Below are positions 11,159 through 22,817 of a stretch of 51,778 bases of DNA, piece by piece; within the stretch, counting starts at the first letter, position 1, and each line of letters opens with the position of its first letter. The position numbers and the translations under genes are program-made. Below the pieces are notes generated by a model, which was not told the origin of the DNA, searched no databases, and worked only from the letters and a program-made list of their open reading frames with translations. The DNA is from Blastochloris sp. (GTDB lineage: Bacteria > Verrucomicrobiota > Verrucomicrobiia > Methylacidiphilales > JAAUTS01), in the NCBI GenBank assembly GCA_012031345.1, contig JAAUTS010000002.1, positions 1 through 51,778 of the forward strand, written 5' to 3'.

Positions 11159-11491
11159 TCAGGAATGAGTGAATTTGAGACCGATGATGCCCGCGACGAT
11201 CAAGAAGAGGCAGAGCAGGCGCAGGGCGGAAGCACTTTCTCCATAATAATAAATTCCGATCAGGGTAGCTCCGACGGCACCGATGCCTGTCCAAATGGCG
11301 TAGGAAGTGCCGAGGGGCAGTGACTTGGTGGCCTGGGAGAGGAGAAAAACGCTGGTGACCATGAGCGCGAGATTGAGCACCACGGGGCCCGGACGGGTGT
11401 AACCTTCGGTCATCTTCATGGTGCCAGCCCAAGCCACTTCCGTGATTCCTGCCAGCAGCAGATAGATCCAGGGTAGAGTGGTCTGACTCAT
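11159..11491 (-). CDS. SMR-family exporter, Gdx/SugE-like
   Basis: 110 aa, four TM, LAGITEVAWAGTMKMTEGYTRPGP and GTSYAIWTGIGAVG motifs. Confidence 0.8.
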   Translation of the reverse strand: MSQTTLPWIYLLLAGITEVAWAGTMKMTEGYTRPGPVVLNLALMVTSVFLLSQATKSLPLGTSYAIWTGIGAVGATLIGIYYYGESASALRLLCLFLIVAGIIGLKFTHS

Positions 11492-11578
11492 GAAATGGAG
11501 TGCTGGTGGGGGAGAGCAAGACTCAGAGCCCCGCCCGGAAGGTTGTTCCGAGCGGGCCAGGTCAGCGTGGTTCTGAAG

Positions 11579-12678
11579 TTATTCGGGCGGGGCGGGGGGG
11601 GCTTTGCGGCTGGAGGGAATTTCGGCTCCATCATTCAGCTTGGCGATCACGGCGGTTTCCACCTTGGCGTAGAGTTCGGGGTTTTTCTTGAGTTCCTCCT
11701 TGGCGGCGTCGCGGCCTTGGGAAACCTGGGCACCTTCGAAGAAAATCCAGGCCCCTTTTTTCTCCAGCACATTCAGGTCGATGGCCAGATCCAGCAGGGA
11801 GCCGGTTTTGGAGATGCCCTCATTATACATGATGTCGAATTCCGCTTCGGTGAAGGGCGGGGCAACTTTGTTTTTGACCAGTTTGACCCTGGTGCGGTTT
11901 CCGATGACGGCACCTTCCGTGGCTTTGATGGCTCCGATGCGGCGGATGTCCACGCGCACGCTGGAGTAGAATTTGAGAGCCTTACCTCCGGGGGTGGTCT
12001 CCGGGCTACCGAACATGACGCCGATTTTTTCGCGGATTTGGTTGGTGAAGATGCAGACCGTTTTGGCTTTGTTGATCAAAGCGGTGAGCTTGCGCATGGC
12101 CTGACTCATGAGGCGGGCCTGGGAGCCGACCACGGCATCTCCCATGTTGCCGTCGAGTTCGTTTTTAGTCACGAGGGCGGCGACGGAGTCGAGCACGATG
12201 ACGTCGATGGCGTTGGAGCGGACGAGGGTCTCGAGGATGGTCAGGGCTTCCTCCCCGGAGTCGGGCTGGGAGACGAGGAGTTCGTCCATGTTAACACCGA
12301 GCTTGCGGGCGTAGCCGGGGTCGAGGGCGTGTTCCACGTCGATAAAGGCGGCGGTGCCGCCCTTCTTTTGAGCCTCGGCTACTACGGTGAGGGTGAGGGT
12401 GGTTTTACCGGAGGATTCCGGGCCGTAGATTTCGATGATACGACCGCGGGGGAAGCCGCCTACGCCCAGGGCGCGGTCATGGTGACACAGCCAGTGGGGA
12501 TGACGTCGATCTTCATCTTGGCGGATTCGTCGCCCAGACGCATGATGGAGTTGTCGCCAAATTGTTTGACGATGGACTGGATGGCCAGATCGAGATTCTT
12601 TTTATCGGCGCTGTTTTGAGCGGCGGTCTTGGGTTCGTTTCGGTCGATTTTTTCAGCTTTGTCAGTTTTGGCAGCCAT
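11579..12678 (-). CDS. recA: Recombinase RecA (one apparent frameshift after VIPTG)
   Basis: [26 protein letters not shown] (another frame), [51 protein letters not shown]. Confidence 0.93.
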
Positions 12679-12700
12679 AGTCTTGTGATGGGTGTGGGAT

Positions 12701-13963
12701 TCAGGTGGTGAGCGCGGAGTCTCGTTGGTTGTGTTTGAGCAAGGCCCGCCGGAACAAATCCAGCGCAGCTTGCGAGGCCATAGTTTTAAAGACTTCCCGA
12801 CGGGGCACAAGCCGCTTTTCCTCAGTTAGACAGGAAATTGTGCCATCGACAGTTTTTTCGGCCAGGGCCAAGAAGAGGGTGCCGACGGGTTTTTCCGGGC
12901 TGCCGCCCTCCGGGCCGGCGATTCCCGTGAGGGAGACGGCCAGATCGGCTCCGCTTCGCAACAAAGCACCGCGGGCCATTTCCTCGGCGGTGGCGGCGGA
13001 GACGGCACCGTGGGTGTCGAGGGTGACGGTTGGGACTCCGAGTTCTTCGGTTTTCGAGGTGTTGCTGTAGCTGACCCAACCGCGATGAAAGACAGCGGAG
13101 GCACCGGGGACATTGGTGAGGCGATGAGCGAGCAGGCCTCCTGTGCAGGACTCGGCGGTGCTGAGTTGTCGTCCCTGTTGTCGGGCGAGGTGAATGACGA
13201 CCTGCTCCATATTGTCCTGGCCCTGGGCGTAGATAAATTCCTGAAATTCGGACTGAACGAGCTGGGCCATACGATCAAGCAGAGCCGAGTCGGTGGAGAT
13301 GAGGCGGAGATCAACTTCTCGGTAACGGGCGCAATAACCGATCTCGACCTGACCGAGGGCCAGCAATGGTTCCTCCACCCTTTGTTGCACTTCGGACTCG
13401 CCCAAGCCATGGATTCGAAAACTGCGACAATGGATGGCGGCGGTCCGGGGGGAGAGTTGTTGGAGGAGAGGGATGACCTGTTCCTCGAACATGGGGTAGA
13501 GTTCGGAGGGGGGGCCGGGCAGACAGAAGAGGTGACAGTTTTGGTGGAGGAGATGAAATCCGGGAGCGGTGCCGTGGTGGTTGTCGAGGATTTGGGCGGA
13601 ACGGGGAATCTGGGCCTGAACTTTGACCGATGAGGGCGGGGTGATGCGTCGCCGGGCAAAGTAATCCATGATTTTGGCTTCGATCTCAGGATGATATTCC
13701 AAGGGGCAGTGACAGAGATCAGAGACCAGAAAGCGGGTTAGATCGTCCGAGGTGGGGCCGAGTCCTCCGGTGAGCAGGATGACATGAGAGCGCGAAAGGC
13801 TTTCGGCCAAAACGTCGCGGATGATGGGGCCATCGGGCAGAGTGTGTTGGCGTTGGATGCGGAGGCCGAGGGGGAGAAGGAGCTGGGAAAAGTAGCCGAG
13901 ATGAGAATTTTGGACCTGACCCAGCATGAGTTCGGAGCCAGTGTTGAGTACTTCGATGTTCAT
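12701..13963 (-). CDS. cinA: CinA-family protein (competence/damage-inducible; NMN deamidase-like C-terminus)
   Basis: LNTGSELMLGQVQNSH, LLTGGLGPTSDDLTR, STAESCTGGLLAHRLTNVPGAS, SLTGIAGPEGGSPEKPVGT. Confidence 0.88.
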   Translation of the reverse strand: MNIEVLNTGSELMLGQVQNSHLGYFSQLLLPLGLRIQRQHTLPDGPIIRDVLAESLSRSHVILLTGGLGPTSDDLTRFLVSDLCHCPLEYHPEIEAKIMDYFARRRITPPSSVKVQAQIPRSAQILDNHHGTAPGFHLLHQNCHLFCLPGPPSELYPMFEEQVIPLLQQLSPRTAAIHCRSFRIHGLGESEVQQRVEEPLLALGQVEIGYCARYREVDLRLISTDSALLDRMAQLVQSEFQEFIYAQGQDNMEQVVIHLARQQGRQLSTAESCTGGLLAHRLTNVPGASAVFHRGWVSYSNTSKTEELGVPTVTLDTHGAVSAATAEEMARGALLRSGADLAVSLTGIAGPEGGSPEKPVGTLFLALAEKTVDGTISCLTEEKRLVPRREVFKTMASQAALDLFRRALLKHNQRDSALTT

Positions 13964-14086
13964 GAATCAGGGGGCAGCTTAACGCAAGGACGCCAAGAAG
14001 CAAAAGAGGCAAGTTGTGGGGGAAGGTTGGGGAATGGATGAAGTGTTGAGGTATGAGCAGAGGGTTGGGATGTTCATTATTCAAGT

Positions 14087-15273
14087 ATCGAGGGAACAAG
14101 GTTGGAAGCCCGGTATTGGTGGGTTCCGCCCAGGGGTTTGAGGTCTTGGGCCTCGACGAGGCTGCCGCGTTGCGTTTTGGTGAGGGTGCGGATTTGGGGT
14201 GCGGTCGAGATGGCGGGTGAGGATGTCGTATTCGGCGGCTTGGCCCAGGCTGTTGCAGCCGCTGGTGAGAAGTTTTCCGTGCATGGCCGCGATGGGGGCG
14301 ATGAGGCGGAAGGTGGAAGCGGAGGCGGGAAGGGATTGAGGAGCCTGTGGGCCCAGCATGAGGAAGCTGAATTTCAGATCTTCCAGGGTGAGGCGGAGAT
14401 GGTTGTTGATCATTTGCAGGCTGCGGGGGAGGGGCCAGGAGCGGACTTCGTGGCACCAATATTTTTTCTGGGCCAGAAGGGGGCAGGTTTCGCGGTGAAG
14501 GCAGGGCCCAGATGTTCCAGTCCGTGGAGAGGGCCACCATGTTGCGGAGTTCCTCCAAGCGTTCGCTGCTTTCTTTGAGTGCGGGTTCGAGGATGAGAAG
14601 AATGCCTCCGGGTTTGAGGCAGGAGCGGAGTTGGGTCAGCCAGTCGAAGAGAGCGGACAGGGGTTGGGCGGTGAAGGCTTCATTCAAGGCAAAGCTCAGC
14701 GTGATCAAGTCCCAGGTCTCGGATTTGGCTCTCCATGATTGGATCTGGGTGAAGTCCGCGTTGTGCTGGCTGAGTTGGAGTTGGGAAAAATTTTTGGCAA
14801 GAATATCGCGGTGCAGGTTCTCCGCCAGATGCAGAAGATGTTTCTCCTGATCCACCAATTTGAGATGGATGCGTTCCTTTGGAAACTGTTGATGCAGGCG
14901 TTGGGCGGCGGCGAATCCAGCGGCACCCGCGCCGGAACCTAGATCCAGGACTCGGATGCCGCCGGGGCTGGAGACGGGATTCCAGCGGCGAAAATCGAGC
15001 AGTTCCCCCAGGGGAAAAAGAGTGCGGACATAAGTCTGGGGAAAGAAGGTGATGCCGTAGGCCAATTGGTTTTGTTTGCTTTGGTAGAGAGTTCTGAAGT
15101 CGGCGGCTTCGCTGCTGCGCTCGTCGGTGTAGCGATGGCTGAGAGATTTGGCGTAGGGGGCGAGAACCTTCAGGGCGGCCTGGTCGGACTTGAGGTTGAA
15201 AACGTTGGAGGATTTGTTGAAGCCACCAGGCCTCTATTTCAGAGGGGTAGGCGGGAGTAAGAGATCGAAGCAC
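14087..15273 (-). CDS. Rsm22-like SAM-dependent methyltransferase, frameshifted
   Basis: AYGITFFPQTYVRTLFPLGELL, VLDLGSGAGAAGFAA, and in another frame ETCPLLAQKKYWCHEVRSW (Cys/His motif typical of Rsm22). Confidence 0.7.
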
Positions 15274-15323
15274 AAGCGGAGCCTAGGGGAATATGCTTGG
15301 GAGCCAAGGCAAATGGCTTGGGT

Positions 15324-16469
15324 TTATTTTCCGGCAGTGCTCGCAACGGCATCGTTTTTGATGAATTGATAGCGGTCGGTCCAGGTCTGGGTTTCGCCGG
15401 GGGCCAGTTTGATGTTGAGGAAGGGTTCGACGCACATGGTTTTGTCATGGGCGTAGAAGACCAGCTTGCCGGGGCGATAGTCGATGGTGAGTTGGACGGA
15501 GAGTTGGGACTCCTGATGGGAGATGGTGTTGATCAGTCCTTTTTCAAAGCCGGGAGGGATATCGAGTTCGGCGTAGTAACCCTTGTTGGGCACGATGTTG
15601 TCGGTGAAGAGGATGGAGTTTTCCTGGATTTGAGCGTGATCCCGAAGGCGGCTGAGCAGGGGAGTGATGGGGAAAGGGAGAGTGAAGCGGTGCGCGGGGC
15701 CGACCATGGTTTGATTGAAGGTCAGGAGATTATGATTGTAGAAAACTGTCTCGATGGTTTTGCTGCCTGTGTTTTTCAGCGTGTAAACAATCGCCATCTG
15801 CTTGCCGGGTTCAAGGGTGATTCTTTTGGTGTAGGAGTAATTCCAGCCCCGCAGTTCGGGCAGTTCGTGTTGGACTTCGACAAAATTCTCCCCTTGTTCA
15901 AGTTTCCAGGTTCCGGGATGAGCCAGGGCATAGCCGTGGGCAAAGAAGTATTTTTTATCGTCCTTGCGGGTGAGGTGACCCACGCCGATTTTAATGAAAT
16001 TTTCGCCGGGTGCGGCTTCGTCATAACCGAGAGGGCTGTCCATGCCGAATTCACCTGCGGGGCCGGTTACGGAGTCGCCGCCGCCGCGTTTGAAACCGTT
16101 TTTCCAAGGGCCATAAAGGATGGTGCCGTCCACGGTGGCTTCGTAGATCATGCTGGAATGATCGAAGCGCGAGCCTCGATAAAAGCCTTTTTCAGGATCG
16201 GGCAAGGCGATGAGGAGGGAAAGTCCATCTTTCTCCAAGGTAAGCCGGGGCCAGTCCTGGGATTTGATGTCAGGTGCTTCCGTTTTTTGTGCGGGGGCCG
16301 CCGCAGGAGGGGTTTTGTTTTCCGGGGTTTGGGCTGGGAGTGGATCGGCATGGAGCGATAGCGCGAAAAAGCTCAGAAAGATCAGGAAGGATTTGTTCTT
16401 TGGAAACATAAAAACAGAGTAAAGGGGTGTAAGTTCGAGAGCAAGAGTCACTTTTTCTGGAGCTTCCAT
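15324..16469 (-). CDS. Secreted aldose 1-epimerase/mutarotase-like protein
   Basis: Signal peptide; GMDSPLGYDEAAPGENFIKIGVGHL, FYNHNLLTFN and beta-rich pattern. Confidence 0.55.
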   Translation of the reverse strand: MEAPEKVTLALELTPLYSVFMFPKNKSFLIFLSFFALSLHADPLPAQTPENKTPPAAAPAQKTEAPDIKSQDWPRLTLEKDGLSLLIALPDPEKGFYRGSRFDHSSMIYEATVDGTILYGPWKNGFKRGGGDSVTGPAGEFGMDSPLGYDEAAPGENFIKIGVGHLTRKDDKKYFFAHGYALAHPGTWKLEQGENFVEVQHELPELRGWNYSYTKRITLEPGKQMAIVYTLKNTGSKTIETVFYNHNLLTFNQTMVGPAHRFTLPFPITPLLSRLRDHAQIQENSILFTDNIVPNKGYYAELDIPPGFEKGLINTISHQESQLSVQLTIDYRPGKLVFYAHDKTMCVEPFLNIKLAPGETQTWTDRYQFIKNDAVASTAGK

Positions 16470-16514
16470 TTAGAGTTGGTAATCCGTGGTATTTGCAGGC
16501 TTAATGATATCTGC

Positions 16515-17234
16515 ATGTCCGAACCTAAAGAATCCGCGCCTTTGATTTGGTTAAGAAACAAGTTTTTGACCGGCTTGTTTGTGGTCATTCCCTTGTTTGC
16601 CACCTTTTGGATTTTGAAGTTTCTCTACAAGGTAATGAGCGGCTTTGCCGAGCGCTTGGTCAAGACTTTGGTGGAGGTGTATCGGCCCTTGATTCCTAAC
16701 TTTTTGATTGTTGACGGCACGATCCCGTTCGCCGCGCTTTTTATCACCCTGGCCACGGTGATCGCGGTTGGGTTGTTAGCAACCAATGTTTTTGGCCGGA
16801 AGATTGTCGAGTGGATTGAGTCGGCCCTGCATCGTGTGCCCTTGGTCAATTTGATTTATCCTGTGGCCAAGCAGGTGGTGGAATCCCTGAAGGAACTGGG
16901 GAATGCTCAGACGGAGGAAAGCCGCAAGCCGGTGGTTTTTTTGCGGTATCCGGGGACTTTGGGATATTTTATCGGGTTTCAGACCGGAAGATTCAAAAGC
17001 GCGGAGGGGAAAAGAATGGTGACGGTGTTCCTGCCCACGGCGCCGAATCCGATCACAGGTTTTGTGTTGGCCTTTGAGGAGACGGATGTGGTCAACAGCG
17101 ACATCAAGTATGAGGATGCCTGGAAGATGATTGTTTCCGGGGGACTGGTAACGCCCAAGAACATCAGTTTCGGAACCACAACCACAGCAGCAGTCCCAGT
17201 CCCAATACCAGTCGATACCAAGCAAACGGGATGA
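16515..17234 (+). CDS. DUF502-family membrane protein
   Basis: WLRNKFLTGLFVVIPLFATFWILKFLY, LYKVMSGF and VPLVNLIYPVAKQVVESL pattern. Confidence 0.75.
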   Translation: MSEPKESAPLIWLRNKFLTGLFVVIPLFATFWILKFLYKVMSGFAERLVKTLVEVYRPLIPNFLIVDGTIPFAALFITLATVIAVGLLATNVFGRKIVEWIESALHRVPLVNLIYPVAKQVVESLKELGNAQTEESRKPVVFLRYPGTLGYFIGFQTGRFKSAEGKRMVTVFLPTAPNPITGFVLAFEETDVVNSDIKYEDAWKMIVSGGLVTPKNISFGTTTTAAVPVPIPVDTKQTG

Positions 17235-17960
17235 AGCTGTGGGTTCGTATAAAACCGAGCAGCCATTTGACCACGATGAAGGCTACGACCATGGAAACCA
17301 AGAAGCCCAGGGCGAAGTGTTGCCATTCCTCCTTGGGCAGATTGCCGTGGTCATGGATTTCTGAGAGCAGGCCATAGACGCTGGCGGCCAGCAAGGTGGG
17401 GATGCCGAGGAGAAAGGAAAACTCCGTGGCCATCATGCGGGAGCTGCCCATCATCATGGCGGCGATGATGGTGGTGGCGGATCGGGAACTGCCGGGAAAA
17501 ACAGCGGCCAGCACCTGAGCGAGGCCGATCACAATGGCCATGGGCCAGGTGATGTGGTCGCGGGGTTGATGTTTTTTCAAATGATGCTCGGCGGCGAAGA
17601 TTAGCAGGGCGCCGATCAAGACGGCCCAGGCTACGGGTGCGGGATCTTCCGGCAGTTGAAGACCGAGGAATTTACAGACCAAGGCAAGGATGACGGTCAG
17701 GAAAAAGCGGCGGCCAGTTTCAGGATATAATCGAGTTGTTCCGGTTGCCGCCAGTGTAGTGCGAGATGCACCAGTTTTTCACGATAGATCAAAACCACGG
17801 CCAGGACCGCTCCCGACTGGATGCCGATGTTAAAAAACTCCGAACGCAGATTTCCCATGAAGTATTCGGCTAAGAGAAGGTGGCCAGTGGAGGAAATGGG
17901 AAGAAACTCGGTAATTCCCTCGATGACACCCAAAAGAACGGTTTGCAACCAATCTGACAT
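17164..17960 (-). CDS. uppP: Undecaprenyl-diphosphatase, one frameshift near 17690
   Basis: GVIEGITEFLPISSTGHL and LAAVFPGSSRSATTI BacA/UppP motifs. Confidence 0.9.
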
Positions 17961-18100
17961 AAAGAAAGAGCATCGGGATTTGTCTGCGCTTGCCAAGAGC
18001 AGAGTTGGTGAGGGCCTGTCACTTTTTTGTATCGCTGCGGTGATTTGGTCAGAGATGGGAACTTGGGCAGTTCATGGATGCGCTGGGTGATATTTGACTT

Positions 18101-19036
18101 GTGCCGGGAGCGGGCTTGGGCTGGATTGGCGGCATGTTTTGTTGGCGCAGATCAAGGTTAAGTCAGCCGAGGGACGTCCTGCTTTTGGGGGTGTTGGTCT
18201 TTTTTGGTGGGAGCATTTTGTTGCAGGGGCGGGCAGGAGCGGAGGAGAAGGGATGGTTCAGGATCACGGCGGCGAATTTGACCAGTGGCAATCAACAATC
18301 CTATGATCCGGGGCATGGGAGCCGTATTTTGCAGGGCTTGCGTCCTGATGTGGTGTTGTTACAGGAGGCGCGCTTTGGGGACAAAAGTTTGGCTCAGTGG
18401 CTGGGTTGGGTGCAGGCGGTGTTGGGAGGTGATTTTGTTGCTTATCGGGAGAAGGCGGAGTTGCCCAATGCCATATTGAGCAGGTTCCCTATTTTGGAGT
18501 CAGGTTCCTGGGACGATCCCGAGCAGGTGAACCGGGACTTTGCCTGGGCGCGGCTGGAGTTGCCGGAGGGACGCAGGCTGTTGGTGGTTAGTGTGCATCT
18601 CTCAGCCCGCAGCGCGGAGAAACGACAGAATTCAGCCAAGGCTCTGGCCCGCGAAATTACGGAGGCACGGGTGCAGGAGGAGCTTTTGGTGATCGGGGGG
18701 GATTTTAATGTGCAACATCGCCATGAACCCGCGCTCAAGGCGCTGGACAGGCTGGTGATGACAGAGGGGCCTTATCCGGTGGATGAGCAGGGGAATGAAA
18801 ACACCAATCGCGGACGCAACAAGCCTTATGACGGAATTTATGTGAGTCGGGAACTTCATGGCCGGGAGAAAGCGGTATCGTTCGGAGGGGAGCAGTTGGC
18901 GGGGGTGACGGGTGGTTTTGTTTTCGACAGCCGGGTTTTTAAGGATTTATCGAGGGTATCACCCGTGCAAAGAGAAGATAGCGACGCGCCGCAGATGCAG
19001 CATATGGCGGTGGTGCGGGATTTTTCCTGGCCCTGA
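18101..19036 (+). CDS. Endonuclease/exonuclease/phosphatase-family protein
   Basis: ITAANLTSGNQQSY, VVLLQEAR, VIGGDFNVQ motifs. Confidence 0.75.
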   Translation: MPGAGLGWIGGMFCWRRSRLSQPRDVLLLGVLVFFGGSILLQGRAGAEEKGWFRITAANLTSGNQQSYDPGHGSRILQGLRPDVVLLQEARFGDKSLAQWLGWVQAVLGGDFVAYREKAELPNAILSRFPILESGSWDDPEQVNRDFAWARLELPEGRRLLVVSVHLSARSAEKRQNSAKALAREITEARVQEELLVIGGDFNVQHRHEPALKALDRLVMTEGPYPVDEQGNENTNRGRNKPYDGIYVSRELHGREKAVSFGGEQLAGVTGGFVFDSRVFKDLSRVSPVQREDSDAPQMQHMAVVRDFSWP

Positions 19037-19049
19037 AGCTAGACAGCCT

Positions 19050-20746
19050 CTAACGGAGTTTCTTTGGATCCAGGAGGAGTCGTTCCTCCGGAAGCAGGTC
19101 GGGAGAGGCGGCTGCCCTGGTCTCATGAAGCGCAGCCAACTCACTTTGACCTGTCGCCCGCAGGATGAGTGCGTAGTAGAGAGCTTTCCGGGGATCTTGC
19201 CAAGTCTCTGCCGGTAGCCGGTTCAGCAATTCCAGGGCTTCCTTGTATTGTTGTTTACGGTAGAGGGCGAAAGCTGCGGTCACGCGGATGGTGGGATTTT
19301 CCGGGTGTTCCCGGAGGAGGGTTTGGGCCAGGGATTGGCAAAATCGGGGTCATGTTGCAGGAGCAGACCGTAGCTGGCGGTGTTGTTGCGAATGACGAGG
19401 TTGCCGGGATCCAGGGTCAGGGCGAGGCGGGCGAAGTGGTAAAGAGCCAAGGTGTCCTGTTTGCTTTCGGCTTGGCGAAGAAGGGTGAGGAGCAATTTTT
19501 TGTCAGGCTCGAGCCGGTCGCAGAATTCGGAGAGAAGTTTTTGTTTTTCAGCCGCGCTCCAATTCCATGGACGAATCAAGGCGGAGAGTCGGGGATAATC
19601 CCAGGGATTTTTGAGCAGGGCGTCGAGCATTCGATCCCAGTAGTAGGGCTCCAGAGAGGCGCGCAGGCTGGAACTTTCGTGAAGAGAGGCCTGACGCAGA
19701 AAGGCAAAACGCAGATGGTTGGCCTTTCCCCAATCGGCCTCGTTAAGTTTGCTCACCAGGCGGGGCCATAAGCCCAAATGTGACAACATCTCCGCTTCTG
19801 CCAGAAGAACGAGGGTGGAGCGGCGTGAGTCGGCGGGCAGGGTATCAAACCACGGCAGGGCAGAGGCCAGGAGATTGTGCTGCTTGAACCAGGCCAGGGC
19901 GGCGTAGATCTCGGAGGGGCGACGGCAGCGCGCGCTGAGTTCCTCAAACCAATCGGGAGGCAGGCTCAGGCCTTGGGCGAGCAGGGCGTTCCCGGCAAGC
20001 AAGAGGTCGGGGAGGCTGGCATCGGGAGCTTTTCTGAGATGCTGGATCGGGGCTGCGATGTCGGAGAAGTTTTTTTCGGCCAAAGCCAGGTGGATCAGGC
20101 TGCGGCTGGTGGCGAGAGGCAGGAGTTGTTGGGTCCAAAGTTGTTTGAGCAAATTGCGGCCTTCCTCTCTTTGGCTGGGATTTCTGGAAGCAAGCAGGAG
20201 GTTGGCCAGGCTGAGCTGAAGGTGGGGATCAGAGGGGTTTTGGGTCAGGAGTTGACGGTGCAGAGACAAAGCGAGTTCCGGTTGATTCCGGGCCAGAGCC
20301 GTGGCGGCTTGGAGTTGACCCAGTCGGAGGCGGTTGACTCCCGGTAAGGTTTCCGTGCGGGTCAGAATTTGTGCGGCTTGATCCACCTGATTGGTTTCGA
20401 GGAGGGAGCCGACCAGATCGAGCTGGAAATCGGGATGATCGGGGCGGTTTTGAGCGCGGAGAAGTTTCCAGTAAAGAGTTTCCTGCGGGTTGAGGCTTGA
20501 GCTGAGTTCCACCAGGAGGTTTAAACTGCGATCACCCTGTGGGTTGGCCTGCCAGGCCAGTTTGGCATAAAAAAGGGCTTCCTGGTCCTGACCTTGCTTC
20601 TGGTGTTGTCGGGCCAGATAAAGAAAACGCTCATGCCGGAGCAAGGGGTAGGCCAGATGGATCAGCAGGGCGATCAGAAGAAGAAAGAGCAGGGCGAGGA
20701 CAAGTTTTTGTCGTGTGAAAATAGGAGGTTGGGTGGGAAGGCTCAT
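19050..20746 (-). CDS. Membrane-anchored TPR protein, frameshift near 19280
   Basis: N-terminal TM and repeated TPR-like A/L patterns; C-terminal part in a second frame. Confidence 0.65.
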
Positions 20747-20858
20747 TTCTCTGCATTCGGTCTGGGGACAAATCGCGTTGTTTTCCTGCTTGCCGCTGGA
20801 AAGGGAATGATGAAGGATCAAGCTCTCAGGACAACCCTCAAACTGGAATTTTTAAATT

Positions 20859-21803
20859 ATGAGCAGCACCCACCAACTGGATCAATTGAAGAGCTACACC
20901 AAAGTCGTCGCCGACACGGGAGACTTTGAATCGATGAAGGCTTATGCCCCCCACGATGCCACCACCAATCCCTCGCTCATTTTAAAGGCGGTGCAAAAGG
21001 ACGAGTACAAGCCGCTGCTGCTCAAGGCAGTGAAAGATCGGGCCGGGGCTTCCACGGATGAGATCATTGATTATCTGTTGATTCTGTTCGGGCTCGAAAT
21101 TTTGAAAATTGTGCCCGGTCGCGTTTCGACCGAGACCGATGCCCGTCTTTCCTTTGATACGGCGGGAACCATCGCCAAGGCGCATACCTTGATTGATTTG
21201 TATGCGAAGCACGGGATCGCCAAGGAACGGATTTTGATCAAGATTGCCTCGACCTGGGAGGGGATCAAGGCGGCGGAGGTTTTGGAGAAGGAAGGGATCC
21301 GCTGCAACCTGACTCTTTTGTTTGCCATGCCCCAGGCGGTGGCTTGTGCGGAGGGCGGGATTCAATTGATCTCCCCGTTCGTGGGTCGGATCTACGACTG
21401 GTATAAGAAGAATGAAGCCAAGGAATACAGCGGGGCGGAGGACCCCGGTGTGAAATCGGTCCGGGCGATTTACAATTACTACAAGAAATTCGGTTACAAG
21501 ACCGAGGTGATGGGAGCGAGCTTCCGCAACATCGGCCAAATTCAGGAGTTGGCGGGCTGCGATTTGTTGACCATCAGCCCGAATCTTCTGCAGGAGTTGA
21601 AGGACAACACGGAGCCGCTGAGCCGCAAGTTAAGTCCCGAGAGCGCGCAGGCCAGTGACTTGACCAAGATTCATCTGGATGAAAAGACCTTCCGCCTGAT
21701 GCTCAACGATGATGCGATGGGCACGGAAAAGTTGTCCGAAGGGATTCGGCTCTTTGCCGCGGATGCGGTGAAGTTGGAGAAGTTGATCGAGCAGAATCGC
21801 TGA
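20859..21803 (+). CDS. tal: Transaldolase
   Basis: [82 protein letters not shown]. Confidence 0.95.
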   Translation: MSSTHQLDQLKSYTKVVADTGDFESMKAYAPHDATTNPSLILKAVQKDEYKPLLLKAVKDRAGASTDEIIDYLLILFGLEILKIVPGRVSTETDARLSFDTAGTIAKAHTLIDLYAKHGIAKERILIKIASTWEGIKAAEVLEKEGIRCNLTLLFAMPQAVACAEGGIQLISPFVGRIYDWYKKNEAKEYSGAEDPGVKSVRAIYNYYKKFGYKTEVMGASFRNIGQIQELAGCDLLTISPNLLQELKDNTEPLSRKLSPESAQASDLTKIHLDEKTFRLMLNDDAMGTEKLSEGIRLFAADAVKLEKLIEQNR

Positions 21804-21823
21804 GCTGACAGTTTCGCCGGGGT

Positions 21824-22705
21824 TTACTCAAACTTGTAAACCAGGGCGGAGATTAGTGAGACGTCGTTCTGCCGTGTGCCGGGCGCGGGCAGATGGTCGT
21901 AACGATGTTTGCCGAAGACGCGCAGGGACAGAGCGCTGTTGAGCTTGGTTTCGACTCCGAGTTCGTTGGTGACAATGGCGTCCTCCGTGTCCTGAAAGTT
22001 GAAGAGAAGTTCAGTGCTTTGGAAGAGGGTGGCGGACTGGGTGAGTTTGAATTCAAAGCGATCTCCGATGCGTCCCCGGGCGCTGTAGTCGATGCTGTCA
22101 TCCGTAAATTTTTCAGCCACGAAGGCAGGGCCGGCCTCGAGGGAGAGTTTGACCTGGTCGCTGTCGAAGAAGCGATAGCCGACGCCGGGACCCACGGTGG
22201 CACGGAATTCGAGGTCGGCCAATTGATCGCGTTCGAGAGAACTGCCGAGGAGCCAATACCATTTTTTATCAAATTGACGGCGATAATCGGCGGAGGCTTT
22301 CCCTTTTTCCGAAGTTTTTTCCCCTTCGTTTTCGCCCAGATCGGCGTTGAGAGCCAGGACGAGTTCGTCGAGATCGGTTTTACGGACAGCTTTGGCACTG
22401 AGGTTGACTTGATAGGCGTCGTTGTTGCCCCGGGATAAGCTGGCACCGAGACCGACCTCTGCCTTCCAGAGGCTGGCGGACTGGGGGCTGAGTCCGGCTT
22501 CCGGGCTGAGGTCTCCCTGGAGTGCGGCCTGGTAGCGACGTTGATAGTCCAGTGATTCCTGTTGGTGGCGGATGACTTGCTCGCGCAGTTGGGCGTTTTC
22601 TTTTTCCAGGTGGTGAATGTATTCGGCCTGGATTTGCTCCGAAGTGGCGGCGTGAAGGTATGAGGAAAGGAGGAGCAGAGGGAGTAGGCGTAGGAAGATA
22701 GGCAT
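21824..22705 (-). CDS. DUF481/YdiY-like outer-membrane beta-barrel protein (ORF opens at 22756)
   Basis: Signal peptide, coiled coil, alternating beta-strand pattern with VGPGVGYRFFDSDQVKLSLEAGP. Confidence 0.7.
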   Translation of the reverse strand: MPIFLRLLPLLLLSSYLHAATSEQIQAEYIHHLEKENAQLREQVIRHQQESLDYQRRYQAALQGDLSPEAGLSPQSASLWKAEVGLGASLSRGNNDAYQVNLSAKAVRKTDLDELVLALNADLGENEGEKTSEKGKASADYRRQFDKKWYWLLGSSLERDQLADLEFRATVGPGVGYRFFDSDQVKLSLEAGPAFVAEKFTDDSIDYSARGRIGDRFEFKLTQSATLFQSTELLFNFQDTEDAIVTNELGVETKLNSALSLRVFGKHRYDHLPAPGTRQNDVSLISALVYKFE

Positions 22706-22817
22706 GGTGGTGGGATTTGGTTTGAATGAATATAGAGGAGTGAGGGAATGAGACAAGTTTACAGAGATCGTCGCATTTTCGTGCTGACTTCCAGCGGTGG
22801 TGTTTTAGGTTCCGGAC

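Noticed and set aside
11495-12619. 374-aa plus-strand ORF over recA
   Set aside because: Antisense shadow of recA; real RecA motifs are on the minus strand
13980-14010. AACGCAAGGACGCCAAGAAGCAAAG repeat-like motif
   Set aside because: Resembles common intergenic simple repeats; only one copy seen in this window
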